From Phoronis australis (lineage: Eukaryota > Phoronida > Phoronidae): a stretch of DNA of 26,301 nucleotides. The position numbers and the translations under genes were made by a program. Shown here in pieces: positions 1 through 8,510 of the stretch (its first letter is position 1; each line of letters starts with the position of its first letter). The stretch covers positions 706,077 to 732,377 of the forward strand of contig NMRA01000191.1 in assembly GCA_002633005.1 (NCBI GenBank), written 5' to 3'. Below the pieces are notes generated by a model. That model saw only the letters and a list, made by a program, of their open reading frames with translations, was not told where the DNA came from and made no database searches.

Positions 1-762
1 GCATACAACAGACAGAGGAACAACTGTCCCACTTGTCAGAATGTCAATCGACACACTCCCACTGGATGGTGACCTGAGCACCCAAACTGCTTACATCGTG
101 TCGTGTGACTCCCTCGCCACACACCTGGCACCTTCTAAATAGATCCAACACTTTAGACAAGTCCACAATGAGCTTATCAAAGTTTGGCTCACCGATCTGT
201 TCCAGTCACTGGACGACGAACTGTCCTCTTCACTGGGTGTCGAACTGGGCCTGTCATCACTCAATATCGCTGCAGGGCTGCTTAGAGGCTGTAGGCTGGA
301 GAAAACAGCAGAAGGCGTATCACTACTGGTTCCAGGAATGGCACGCTCTGGGGGTATGTTCGGAGGCACGGGTGACAGTGGATGAAGTGCCTCCACTGGC
401 TCCAGTCACTGTACTGGCCACAGCTCGCGAGGCTTCTCTCTTCGAAAACGCACTTCTCGGGGGTGGCGACGGGGCACTGCCGGGAATCAACACAGACGGA
501 ATGGCACCCTTCTTCATGCGTTGTTTCGCAGGGACCTTCATTAGTTAAGAGTACAAATCCCTTTCGTAATCAGACGGCAGAAAGTGCTTGCCACACACTC
601 GACTGCTTTGTACGTTGCGTGGACGGGTAACGCTGCGTTCTTTACACGAACGAGCCAAGTACGGCGAAGTGTGTCATCCATCAGAAAGCGATGCTAAGGT
701 ACTCCCAAAGCGCGCGTGAGACGATAATTAGTACATCCCGGTAAGCAGCAACAGTGTGGCAT
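1..762 (-). pseudogene. Decayed THAP-domain transposase gene, copy 1 (5' part, runs off the left edge)
   Basis: This is the N-terminal half of a THAP-type transposase gene read leftward. The start ATG is at 762-760, and its first residues MPHCCCLPGCTNYR match the opening of a C2CH THAP zinc finger. Further on I see HRF and RRTW, then VCGKHFLPSDYERDLYS (the C-x2-H half, about 600-548), then LMKVPAKQRMKKGAIPS, which resembles the AVPTIF-type end of a THAP domain. A Ser/Pro-rich linker (about 500-200) follows, then LFRRCQVCG and VTIQWEC, a second cysteine motif seen after THAP domains in transposases of this kind. The gene is dead: there are in-frame stops at 696-694 and 547-545, frame changes near 640-600 and 355, a 5-bp insertion near 210 relative to copy 2, and a stop in the second cysteine motif near 36. 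THAP domains bind DNA. The catalytic domain lies outside the window. Identification is by motif reading only. Confidence 0.75.
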
Positions 763-857
763 GTTGGTAAAAGCAAACGACGACGTAACTTAACACAACC
801 GAGGTAGAACAATGACTGACTCGGCAGCTCTCAAAGTCAGACCATATAAAAAGAAAT

Positions 858-1019
858 TGGCGCGAAATGCTTGCCTCCTAAAACGTCACTTCCGGAGTAG
901 CGGACGAGTAATTAACAAAATTACGAAAAGCTGTAATTAAGTGAAAAATACGTCTAGGATAACCAACCAACCTTATTTTAACTCAAAATGGCATGAAAAA
1001 GGTTGCCGTCGCCTTTAAG
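858..1019. repeat. Terminal block X, copy 1 (putative terminal inverted repeat)
   Basis: This 162-bp block is about 90% identical by eye to 5035-5199, in the same orientation. Similarity starts abruptly at TGGCG and stops after CCTTTAAG. In copy 1 it lies upstream of the THAP gene, and in copy 2 upstream of the P2X7-like gene. A sequence that borders opposite ends of an element in opposite element orientations is best explained as a terminal inverted repeat, though the matching left ends are not in view. Confidence 0.65.
883..896 (-). promoter_or_regulatory. ETS/CRE-like composite motif in terminal block, copy 1
   Basis: On the minus strand this reads TCCGGAAGTGACGT, an ETS core (CCGGAAGT) fused to a CRE half site (TGACGT), typical of TATA-less animal promoters. 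It lies about 120 bp upstream of the THAP start codon at 762 and points toward it. The same motif is kept exactly in the other copy (5060-5073). The promoter role is inferred. Confidence 0.4.
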
Positions 1020-2083
1020 TGAAAAAACAACCTATTGAATGTTATTTTTGCGTAATTCTCCGCCTTTTGTATCAAAGAAATGAATGTCATCGATTTGAAA
1101 ACAGTACGCTAGTGACACACGCATGCGCCATTTTCCAAATTTTTGAAACGTCTCTCGTGAGATGATGACTTCTTCTCAGCAGCAAAATTATTTTTCTTTA
1201 ATTCTGTTTGCTGGTATTAGAATTCTAAAAACTTAAAAGAAAGTGAAACCGTTTCCGGTAATTTGTTGTGACATATCTACGAAACACCGTGAAAGAACAA
1301 CAGTTGATTGAAGAATCGGCGAAAAAAGAAAGTCGCCAATAGGCAATGCAATATTTCTTGGCGCTGAAAGCCGACGCAAAAGATCGCACCACAATTTTAG
1401 CAGAAGATTAACCGTAACGGTAGATTTCCAACACGGCTAAATAACTTAGTTTACTCAAAGAAGATTGTATTTTTAATGACACTAATTTTGTGTTAAATTT
1501 TATCTGGTCATTTTACCCACATCAGCGCAAACCTGTGTACTCAGCATACTGCTTAGTACCTTGGTATGAAGCTGTATATTAAATATACAGCTTTGCGCCG
1601 ATGTGGGTAAAAAAGTGTTAAGAAAAAGTCTGACACAAAATTAGTGTCATTAAAAACTAAAGTACTGTCTTCCTTAAATAAACCGAATTACTTAACGGTG
1701 TTGGAAAAATGGCGTTCTACCGTTATTCTGCTGCTAAAGTTGTGGAGCGATCTCTGGGTCGGCTTTCGGCGCGAGGAAATATTGCGTCACCTATTGGCCA
1801 GTTTCTTTCTTCAATCAACTGTTGTTCTTTCACGAGGTTGCATACACATCATACAAATCATTGGAGCTGGTTTCATTTCATTATAAGTTTTTAGAATTTC
1901 GATACCGAAAAACCGAATTTCAGAACAGACTTTGCTGCTGCGAAGTTGCCACAAAAATTTAGGAAATGGCGCGTGCGCGTGACACGAGGGTACTGTTTTC
2001 AAAACGACAACATACTTTTTATTGTTACAAAAGGTCGCAAACGACGCAAGAAAATGACATTTGTTGCATTGTTTTTCACTTAA
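1015..2083. repeat. Fold-back palindrome, about 500-bp arms
   Basis: Positions 1015-1531 and 1592-2083 are inverted copies of each other (roughly 75-80% by eye), separated by a 60-bp spacer that holds a smaller near-palindrome at 1570-1592. Both outer ends read TTAA followed inward by GTGAAAAA (1015-1018 and 2080-2083). A third copy of the same arm is at 3364-3885. The right arm's homology with the third copy continues beyond TTAA to about 2177, so TTAA is not simply a target duplication. The only open frames are short, overlapping and inconsistent between copies, so I call no gene. A non-autonomous fold-back transposon or an inverted duplication both fit. Confidence 0.7.
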
Positions 2084-2436
2084 ACGGTTGTAACGGGCAA
2101 GGTGAGTGTCGGTTAACTCCTAGATTTTGCATGCACCCCATCCGGTCGTTAGGTTTACATGTTGAAACAAGTTTTTGGCTAACAGCCCGATATCATTGTG
2201 AGAGAAGAATAAAAAGAGGCGAAACAAACCCGAATAACTTCAATAAGACAGTTTATGGCTCCCTAAATATCCTATGGGAAGTTGATTTCATTAGTACAAT
2301 AGAACACTCAACATTCTTCTGATTTATGTCCAAATCATAAAATTGGCGAAAAATTCGATGGCCCTTCAGCTCTCTTTGAGCACAGTATTGGCTAAATACG
2401 GTAACGCTGGTTGAAATAACTGTTTCAACATCAATT
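2084..2436. other. Intergenic; first 94 bases are repeat flank
   Basis: About 2084-2177 matches, inverted, the sequence at 3273-3363 and so belongs to the same repeat family as the palindrome arms. From 2178 to 2436 I see no gene or structure. The 118-codon open frame over 1966-2322 begins inside the palindrome arm and resembles nothing known. Confidence 0.4.
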
Positions 2437-2573
2437 CATGGGTGGCGCAGCACTGAAAAACGTGGGGCTATAGCCTCCTAGCCCCCCTGTGGTGTACTGC
2501 CCATAGAACATGGGCGCCGCAGCACTGAAAAGGAGGCCATAGCCCCCCACCAGCCCCTATGGTGCGTCGTCCA
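2437..2573. repeat. Two tandem copies of a GC-rich 72-bp unit
   Basis: Units start at 2437 and 2509, each opening with CATGGG and the shared string GCAGCACTGAAAA, followed by GC-rich AGCCCCCC blocks. The second unit lacks several bases. Composition is strikingly GC-rich compared with its AT-rich surroundings. Confidence 0.6.
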
Positions 2574-3272
2574 TGCAATTGTTATGAAAATCCACGATGT
2601 TCGACATCCTGCTACATGTCAACAGCTATGAAGAAAAACCAAATACTCTACCTCCACCTGCTTAGCAATTTTAGAGAAAGGACGCTACTAACGCAGCACG
2701 TGAACGTCAGTCGTCGTTCGCATTTCATGCAATTTTTTTGTTTTTTTTTTCAAACATTTATTGTAACAAATTGACAATTACAATACAGGCGTACATAAAC
2801 ATACATATAGATTGTTACATGGCGAAGTCGTTATCCCCTTTTATCTAGAGCCCGAGTGGATTTTGGAGAATTATCAGATTTTGAATTTTATCAGTGCCCC
2901 AATCGCATGCAGTGCGAACATAAACCAATGTTGCGAATGTAATAATTCCAGTGAATTCTGAAGGTGTTTCTTTAGTCAAGAGGTAGTTCTTGTTGGTAAT
3001 GAAATGTAATTCTATCATGGTGTAACTTGAAAAGAGTAATTTACTTTGTAATTGATTTATCATTTGGAATACCGGAGAGGTTAAACAGCATGTTTAACTC
3101 CAAAAATCGAGTGCAAAAATAACCGGGCCCATAGGATGGTAAAAATCATTTTGCACGAACCAATTCGACTTCGCCAAACCCATGACCCTCTCCCACTCTT
3201 TCCTTCCTAAGGTCACTCCACCAACCCCCCCCNGCACACGGCCAGGGTAGTTGTGCTCGTCACATCGCCGAG
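2574..3272. other. Intergenic, no gene seen
   Basis: AT-rich sequence with a T run near 2741-2750, the 60-bp dispersed block at 2815-2874 (listed separately), and a C-run with an ambiguous base at 3233. No convincing coding region or RNA gene. Confidence 0.4.
2815..2874 (+). repeat. Dispersed 60-bp block, copy 1
   Basis: This matches 12142-12201 in inverted orientation over about 60 bases with only a few differences. The sharp conserved core holds GGCGAAGTCGTTATCCCC and TCTAGAGCCCGAGTGG. Sequence on either side of the two copies is unrelated. It may be the end of a DNA transposon. Confidence 0.6.
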
Positions 3273-3885
3273 AAACTTTTATCAACATGTGAAGCTAAAG
3301 ACCGGACGGGATGCCTGCAAAATCTGGGAATCAACCGACACTTACCTTGCCCGTTACAGCCATTTAAGTGAAAAACAATGCAATGAACGTTATTTTCTTG
3401 CGCCTTTTCTAACAATGAAAAGCATGTCGTCATTTTGTAAACAGTACGCTGGTGTCACGCGCACGTGCCATTTCCTAAAATTTTGCGACAAATTCACAGC
3501 AGCAAAATTTGTTCTGAAATTCGGTTTTTCGGTATCGAAATTCTAAAAACTTATAATGAAGTGAAACCGGTTCCGATAATTTGCTGAGACATGTACGTAA
3601 CCTCGTGAAAGAACAACAGTTGAAGAATCGGCGAAAAAACAAACTGGTCAATAGGTGACGCAATATTTCATGGCGTCGAAAGCCGACGCAGAAGATCGCT
3701 CCACAACTTTAGCAGCAGAATAACGATAGAACGCCATTTTTTCCAACACCGTTAAATGATCTAGTTTACTCAAGGAAGACTGTAGTTTTTAATGACGCTA
3801 ATTTTGTGTCAGATTTTATCTTACCACTTTTTACCCACATCGGGGCAAAGCTGTATATTTAGTATATACAGCTTTGTACCAAGGC
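3273..3885 (+). repeat. Solo copy of the palindrome-arm repeat
   Basis: This matches the right palindrome arm (2177 back to 1558, inverted) over its whole length and the left arm (1015-1531, direct) from the TTAA at 3364 onward. It ends at ACCAAGG (3878-3884), next to the THAP element remnant. The near-palindrome AGCTGTATAT..ATACAGCT occurs at its right end, as in the spacer of the fold-back. There is no matching inverted arm to the right, so this copy is single or truncated. Confidence 0.65.
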
Positions 3886-3942
3886 TACCCCACCCCCTTT
3901 CATTCTCCGCATGTACCCAATTTTGCACCGAACCCCCACGCG

Positions 3943-4367
3943 TGGCCAGTACAGTGACTGGAGCCGTGGAGGCACATCATCTACTGTCACCCGTGCTTCC
4001 AAACGTACCCCAGAGCGTGTAATTCCTGGAACCAGTAGTGATTCGCCTTCCATCCCAGAGCCTCTAAGCAGCCCTGCAGCGATATTGAGTAGTGGGAGTG
4101 ATAACAAGCTCAGTTCGACACCCAGTAAAGAGGACATTTCGTCGTCCAGTGAACAGATCGGCGAGCCAAACTTTGATAAGTTTATTGTGGACTTGTCTAA
4201 AGTGTTGGAGCTATTTAGAAGGTGCCAGGTGTGTGGCGATGGAGTCACACGACACGGTGTAAGAAGTTTGGGTGCTCAGGTCACCATCCAGTGGGAGTGT
4301 GTCGCGGGACAGTTGTTCCTCTGTCCGTGGTATGCCGGAGGTCCACTTAACCATGTCCAGTAGTGGC
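3943..4367 (+). pseudogene. THAP transposase fragment, copy 2 (linker and second zinc motif)
   Basis: Homologous to copy 1 (about 410 to 1, inverted) but starting after the THAP zinc finger, so the DNA-binding domain is lost. It encodes the Ser/Pro/Thr-rich linker with IPGTSSDSPS, then DLSKVLELFRRCQVCG (about 4185-4240) and LGAQVTIQWEC, a cysteine motif usual between THAP and catalytic domains. A net loss of about 17 bp near 4303 relative to copy 1 shifts the frame. After it, GMPEVHLTMSS resembles the conserved stretch that follows this motif in related transposases. The reading then breaks off near 4365 where the antisense P2X7-like gene begins. The open frame runs from 3911, but its first residues come from non-homologous DNA. 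Certainly non-functional. Confidence 0.7.
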
Positions 4368-4876
4368 TTGGCCTCGTCGAACTCTGAACAGCACAAGCAC
4401 TCCATTGAGGAAGGAATAACAACGCACACAGTGCATTTGCACCAAGATGTGTCACCACGTCTGTCCTCAGTAGCCGCCTCGTTTCTCTCAACAGCTGCCT
4501 GTGCCTGTTCGTACTCTGCCTCGTTATACTCGGGCTCAAACATGTACCCACCCACTGAATGTCCGTGAAAAANNNNNNNNNNNNNNNNNNNNNNNNNNNN
4601 NNNNNNNNNNNNNNNNNNNNNNNNNNNNNNNNNNNNNNNNNNNNNNNNNNNNNNNNNNNNNNNNNNNNNNNNNNNNNNNNNNNNNNNNNNNNNNNNNNNN
4701 NNNNNNNNNNNNNNNNNNNNNNNNNNNNNNNNNNNNNNNNNNNNNNNNNNNNNNNNNNNNNNNNNNNNNNNNNNNNNNNNNNNNNNACCACTGCTGTGAA
4801 CAAGGTCTCCGTCACTCACACTACTGTCACTGTGATACGGGTCACCGACTCCAGCCATTTTCAGCTTACAATACAC
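4211..4876 (-). pseudogene. P2X7-ballast-like (P2RX7 C-terminal type) zinc-domain gene of the transposon, 3' truncated
   Basis: The likely start is ATG 4858 (MAGVGDPYHSDSSVSDGD, a short acidic/Ser start); an upstream in-frame ATG is at 4876. After a 214-base assembly gap the frame resumes with GGYMFEPEYNEAEYEQAQ, then WCKCTVC (W-C-x-C-x2-C) and ECLCCSEFDEA. That motif order is the signature of the cysteine-rich intracellular 'ballast' domain of P2X7 receptors, which in many invertebrates occurs in stand-alone proteins. There are no membrane segments, so this is not a receptor. From about 4365 to the stop at 4211 the frame is the antisense of the THAP fragment, so the true C-terminus is lost. 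The terminal block 5035-5199 lies about 180 bp upstream. The gap must be filled to confirm a continuous frame. Confidence 0.65.
4573..4786. other. Assembly gap (214 N)
   Basis: A run of N inside the P2X7-like gene. The flanking halves are in the same frame if the N count is right, but the true length is unknown. Confidence 0.99.
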
Positions 4877-5034
4877 TAAACAATCCCTAAATCCAACGTA
4901 GTTGAGTTCTCTACTAACCTATCTTGCCGCAGAATACTCGCCGATGGAAAGTGGTGGCGACAATTGGTGAAAAATAGTACAAAACAGAAGTAGAATAGAA
5001 CAGATTCGCACAGTAAACTCAATGCAAAACCAAG

Positions 5035-5199
5035 TGGCGGGAAATGCTTGCCTCCTAAAACGTCACTTCCGGATCATAGCGGACGAGTAATTAATAAAAT
5101 TACGAAAAGCTGTAATTAAGTGAAAAATATGTCTAGGATAACTAACCAACCTTATTTTAGCTCAAAATGACATGGAAAAAGGTTGCCTTCGCCTTTAAG
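5035..5199. repeat. Terminal block X, copy 2
   Basis: Direct repeat of 858-1019 with about 15 differences by eye and 3 extra bases (TCATAG versus TAG after the ETS motif). It ends at CCTTTAAG, after which the sequence is unrelated to copy 1. Here it lies upstream of the P2X7-like gene instead of the THAP gene. Confidence 0.65.
5060..5073 (-). promoter_or_regulatory. ETS/CRE-like composite motif in terminal block, copy 2
   Basis: Identical 14-base motif to 883-896 (TCCGGAAGTGACGT on the minus strand), here about 200 bp upstream of the P2X7-like start codon at 4858. Conservation in both terminal blocks, each before a different gene, suggests a shared promoter element. Function is inferred. Confidence 0.4.
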
Positions 5200-7695
5200 A
5201 TCAATGACAAATCAACTGTTAGTCCCGGCATAGTCCCTACCTCAACAGGACCTAGGCTATGATGTTAATATTCTTGATCGGCAATAAATTAAACCAGGTG
5301 TGACTAATTGCGCATGACAGCAAAATGCGATGAGTCACCACTGTCGAATATATCTTCAATTCGACAACAATACAAGCAGATGACCTGATTTGAGTAGAAA
5401 GTATTTTTTATCAACAATTAACAAGAAGACGCGTAACCCATCCTCTCGTTCAGTAACGCTAGGACCTCGCTAAAAAGCAAAACTTCGCGAGATTACGTGA
5501 GATATTGCCGTGCATTTTGAATGAGAACACATGACTTTTAGGCCTACTAGGTCCTAGCGTAGCTCCTAGTGTCTACTGAACGCACGCCTGCATTCAGCAT
5601 AATACCTAACCTGTAACACTACAATCGCTACAATTTGGTCATATTTACTGTTCATGTTTCGAGCCTAGTTTTCCGAAAAAATTACCCTTTTAGCAGACAA
5701 CTCATTGGTGCATTAATTTGTTCTCTCATGTATTTTTCTACGTCTCTGTGGTTAATTGTCGACACATTTTTAAGATTTAATATCCAGTTTGGACTCGAAA
5801 GACCGGCCATTTAACTCACGCAATGTCAACTTCCGCTTTGTTTAGGAGGCGCTGAACAGTTCTCATAGGGATTTGCCTATCAAAACACACGTCGATGGAC
5901 TCTTCACCCTTTCTTCTCTCTGTCAAAAACTGCATGCAAATAAAGAAAAGTCTTGAGTCATTTCACATCACGAGCCCTACACATGAACATAGAAACTTTG
6001 TACTCTCTTGTATTTTTGACCCATTCCCTCCCAGTGGAAACCAAGCTGAACTAGGAAAAATAAGGGCAAAAAATGCAAAATCGGCACTTTTCACCCTAAA
6101 ATCACCACTTCCCTGCCGATGCTCGACTAAAGCCAACATTAGATTACGAAAGCAAATTTCCTACCGATTCCAAAATTGTGGTACAAAAGTACTGTCAACC
6201 AACTAGTTTTTTTGCAAATCTGGCTTGTTTGAGGGCTACCTGAAATCGCGGCCAATTTCTAAGTTGCTACACAGCAATGCACAATTGCAACAGGGGACCA
6301 CCATCTTGAAGAAGAGTGCAGCTACAGCCGAGAAAGTGGCCTTTTCATTCTCAGCATGTTCACAAATACAAACAAACCACATTCACTAAGCCTACATGCA
6401 ATGCCCACCTACAAAATGCCCCCAAACTTGGCCTACTCCAAAATTTTAATATTTTGGTAGTGCAAATTGGCCGCGGCCGCAGCCTAACTATTCAGTGCCA
6501 CCTTATCGCAGTGAGCCTCGCTTTGGATTTTAATGTCCGCCGCGTGAATTACGTCTATACTTCAGTGCAACGCTGGGAGTTCCAAATTCAATTCCTGTTT
6601 ATCAGATTCTGCGCCCGTGCCTACTGGTATGGTTACATCTTGTTAAATGAGTTATTCTGATATAATTTAGGTTACCGTAAACAAGAGACATTGGAACATG
6701 TTCACGGTTGCTATGGGTCTTACTACAGAAAGTGGACACTGGAACATAAACGTTTTCATAAAAAAGAGACAACATTATTTGGAACACTTGTTGCGTAGTT
6801 GTCAACAATAAAAGTTGAACGATGAAGTAGAAAAACTAAAACCACCCGGCGGCGATTCTTGTTTTTCCGTCAAATGGGAAATTGCAAGTACGGAAAATGT
6901 CGCGAAACTACTGGGAAACTACAATAGTATACTATAATATTTCAATCAAGCTCGCCATATATCAAAGTACGGGACAGTTTGATAGTGTGAAGGAATGGGA
7001 GGAAAATTTCAAAAAATGTCACCGGCAGTCCTCCCGTAGCAGGACATTTGGCAAATGCGTTGTCAGCAACACAATGAATTGGATTGCATTTTTGACGAGG
7101 TTAACTTTTCATTTTCATAATTTTATATCTCTGGTATAGGTAACATCACTGCTCAGAAATCTAATAAGCTTTATACATGGGCAACACGTAAACATTGCAC
7201 AGATGGATTATTATAGAAACAATAAGAACAAGTAATAATATCAGTATACATGATTTGCACAAACGCACACTTAGCTACGTCAATAAATACAGCATATTTT
7301 CGACAGTTACGTAAACACACCTGTTAGAAGGGCCAAAACACTGCATTTCACATTTCACTACACTCAGAAACCAAAGGTCACCTCTTTCCGTAAAATGCGA
7401 AGACTGGATTTTAGCATCCAAAATGTCTTGATGAAAAACATACGTAGCTTGATAGGTTATCGAAAGTAGATATAAGACTTGAGTTGCAAAGACATCAGAG
7501 ACAAAACTATATTCCTGGCATCCAGCCGGGGTCACGGTTCGGTGCATGTTAAGAATTACCAGTGTAACTGACGGGTTTGCTGATTAACTTTACCGAGAAA
7601 TCGCTGGTTGTCTGGAACCGTACCACAAAAGTCTCACTAGATTCCATTCTGTTTAAAAAAGTCAAAATGAAAATGAAGCAGAAAAATTAGGTTTG
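5200..7695. other. Intergenic or intronic, no gene recognised
   Basis: Open frames up to 114 codons (for example 6316-6660) show no known motif, no matched splice structure and unremarkable composition. I see no RNA gene and no clear repeat. Confidence 0.4.
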
Positions 7696-7899
7696 ATCTG
7701 ATAACTCAGCCGAGCAGACAACAAGGACTTTGGCCTACATTGGGCTAACTCTCGCGGCCAGTCCTCTAAAACCTCGAGATCGCAGTCGCAACCTTCAATA
7801 CCAGACTGCATGGTTTTGCACCGGAGTTGGCATTGCAGTCCTAGAGTTCTATACTCACATTAATTTTTCTTATATTGGCTTTTGTAAAATTTTGTTTAA

Positions 7900-7925
7900 C
7901 CGGAAGTCACTTTCAAGATGGCGGC
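7900..7925 (+). promoter_or_regulatory. ETS plus YY1-type motif pair
   Basis: CCGGAAGT (7900-7907) is followed 7 bases later by AAGATGGCGGC (7915-7925), the consensus forms of ETS and YY1 sites that often sit at TATA-less animal promoters. The ATG inside the YY1 site opens only 18 codons, so no gene can be attached. Confidence 0.3.
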
Positions 7926-8146
7926 TCTGGCGCATTTTCACCCGTTTTCAATCGTTCTACGGTCGCATTTTTAACGGGAAGAGCAAATGACGTGAATTTT
8001 TGCGTGTGGATTCCTTGAAGTATGCTCTTTCAAAAGTTCTGCGATAACGTTTTTGTCAGACTTACCGTTTTCGAGTTATTTGACTTTGAATTTCAAAAAA
8101 ACACAAAATTTCATTTTTTTCGAAAAATAAAGGAATGTTGCAAAAC

Positions 8147-8430
8147 AATCAATTTAGATAGACTTTGGAACTGGCTTTCAGAAGAAATTTTCCATTTTTC
8201 GCTAGGACGTCTACTTTTTTTAATTATTTGAGATTTTCTGATAGCGCTGTTCCTTTGTAGAGCGCTCTTACTGCCTTGATGTTGGTTTAGTTTATTTGAA
8301 CAAGACTGTAGCTTATTTCTTACTAATTTATGACATCTAAGTTCGTCGTATGAATGTTATGATGTTGTTCATCATCGCCACCTTCATCATCACAATCATC
8401 ATCGTCGTTAATTTTGCCTATTGTCGCTCA
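8147..8430 (+). repeat. Diverged duplication, copy 1
   Basis: 8147-8205 resembles 8942-9002 (shared GGCTTTCA and GCTAG with the same spacing), and about 8365-8426 resembles 9010-9070 (CATCGTC-rich run, then TTTTGCC/TTTCGCC and TGTCGCTC). The two halves lie about 160 bp apart here but are contiguous at the second site. No coding content. Confidence 0.4.
8369..8408 (+). repeat. Imperfect (CAT)n/(CATCGT) microsatellite
   Basis: About 40 bp of ATC/CAT triplets broken by GCC and ACA units. It lies inside the duplicated segment, and a related CGT-rich run is at 9012-9041. Confidence 0.55.
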
Positions 8431-8452
8431 AGACTGTAGGTAGCGCTGAACA

Positions 8453-8510
8453 GTCAGGCCGCAGCCACGGAGCATTTTCAAAGGTCAGGCCGCGGCCACG
8501 GAGCATTTTC
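8453..8510 (+). repeat. Tandem duplication of a 27-bp unit
   Basis: 8453-8479 and 8484-8510 are the same 27-mer with one difference (CCGCAGCC versus CCGCGGCC) and a 31-bp period. GC-rich within AT-rich surroundings. Confidence 0.75.

Larger units (their letters stand above)
1..1019 (-). mobile_element. THAP DNA-transposon copy 1 (right end only)
   Basis: This is the part of a THAP element inside the window: the transposase 5' half (762 to 1) plus a terminal block (858-1019) about 95 bp upstream of its start codon. The left part is cut by the window edge. The gene region is repeated in inverted orientation at 3943-4367, and the terminal block is repeated in direct orientation at 5035-5199. 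That is the pattern expected if the block is a terminal inverted repeat. The right boundary reads CCTTTAAG in both copies and is followed by unrelated sequence. Confidence 0.6.
3886..5199 (+). mobile_element. THAP / P2X7-ballast DNA transposon, copy 2, internally deleted
   Basis: From left to right: about 57 bp not shared with copy 1, a 5'-truncated THAP transposase piece (plus, from about 3943), a P2X7-ballast-like gene (minus, from 4858) and the terminal block (5035-5199). The two genes converge and meet near 4365. The transposase catalytic domain and the rest of the P2X7-like gene are missing, as in an internally deleted copy. The left terminal repeat expected before 3943 is absent, its place being taken by the solo arm repeat that ends at 3885. 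Confidence 0.6.

Noticed and set aside
105-548. 147-codon plus-strand open frame
   Set aside because: It is the antisense shadow of the THAP pseudogene, whose motifs are on the minus strand.
2080-2083. TTAA as proof of a piggyBac-type insertion
   Set aside because: Homology between repeat copies runs past the TTAA, so it is not a clean target duplication.
1644-2322. Open frames in the fold-back and its flank (for example MAFYRYSAAKVVERS..)
   Set aside because: The frame is not kept between the three copies: a one-base difference shifts it, and the copy at 3273-3885 stops after 29 codons. The similarity is at DNA level.
4211-4876. A P2X7 receptor gene
   Set aside because: Only the ballast-type cysteine domain is visible; no membrane segments or ATP-binding ectodomain, and it sits within a transposon remnant.
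6316-6660. 114-codon open frame
   Set aside because: No family motif, no splice support and composition like its surroundings.
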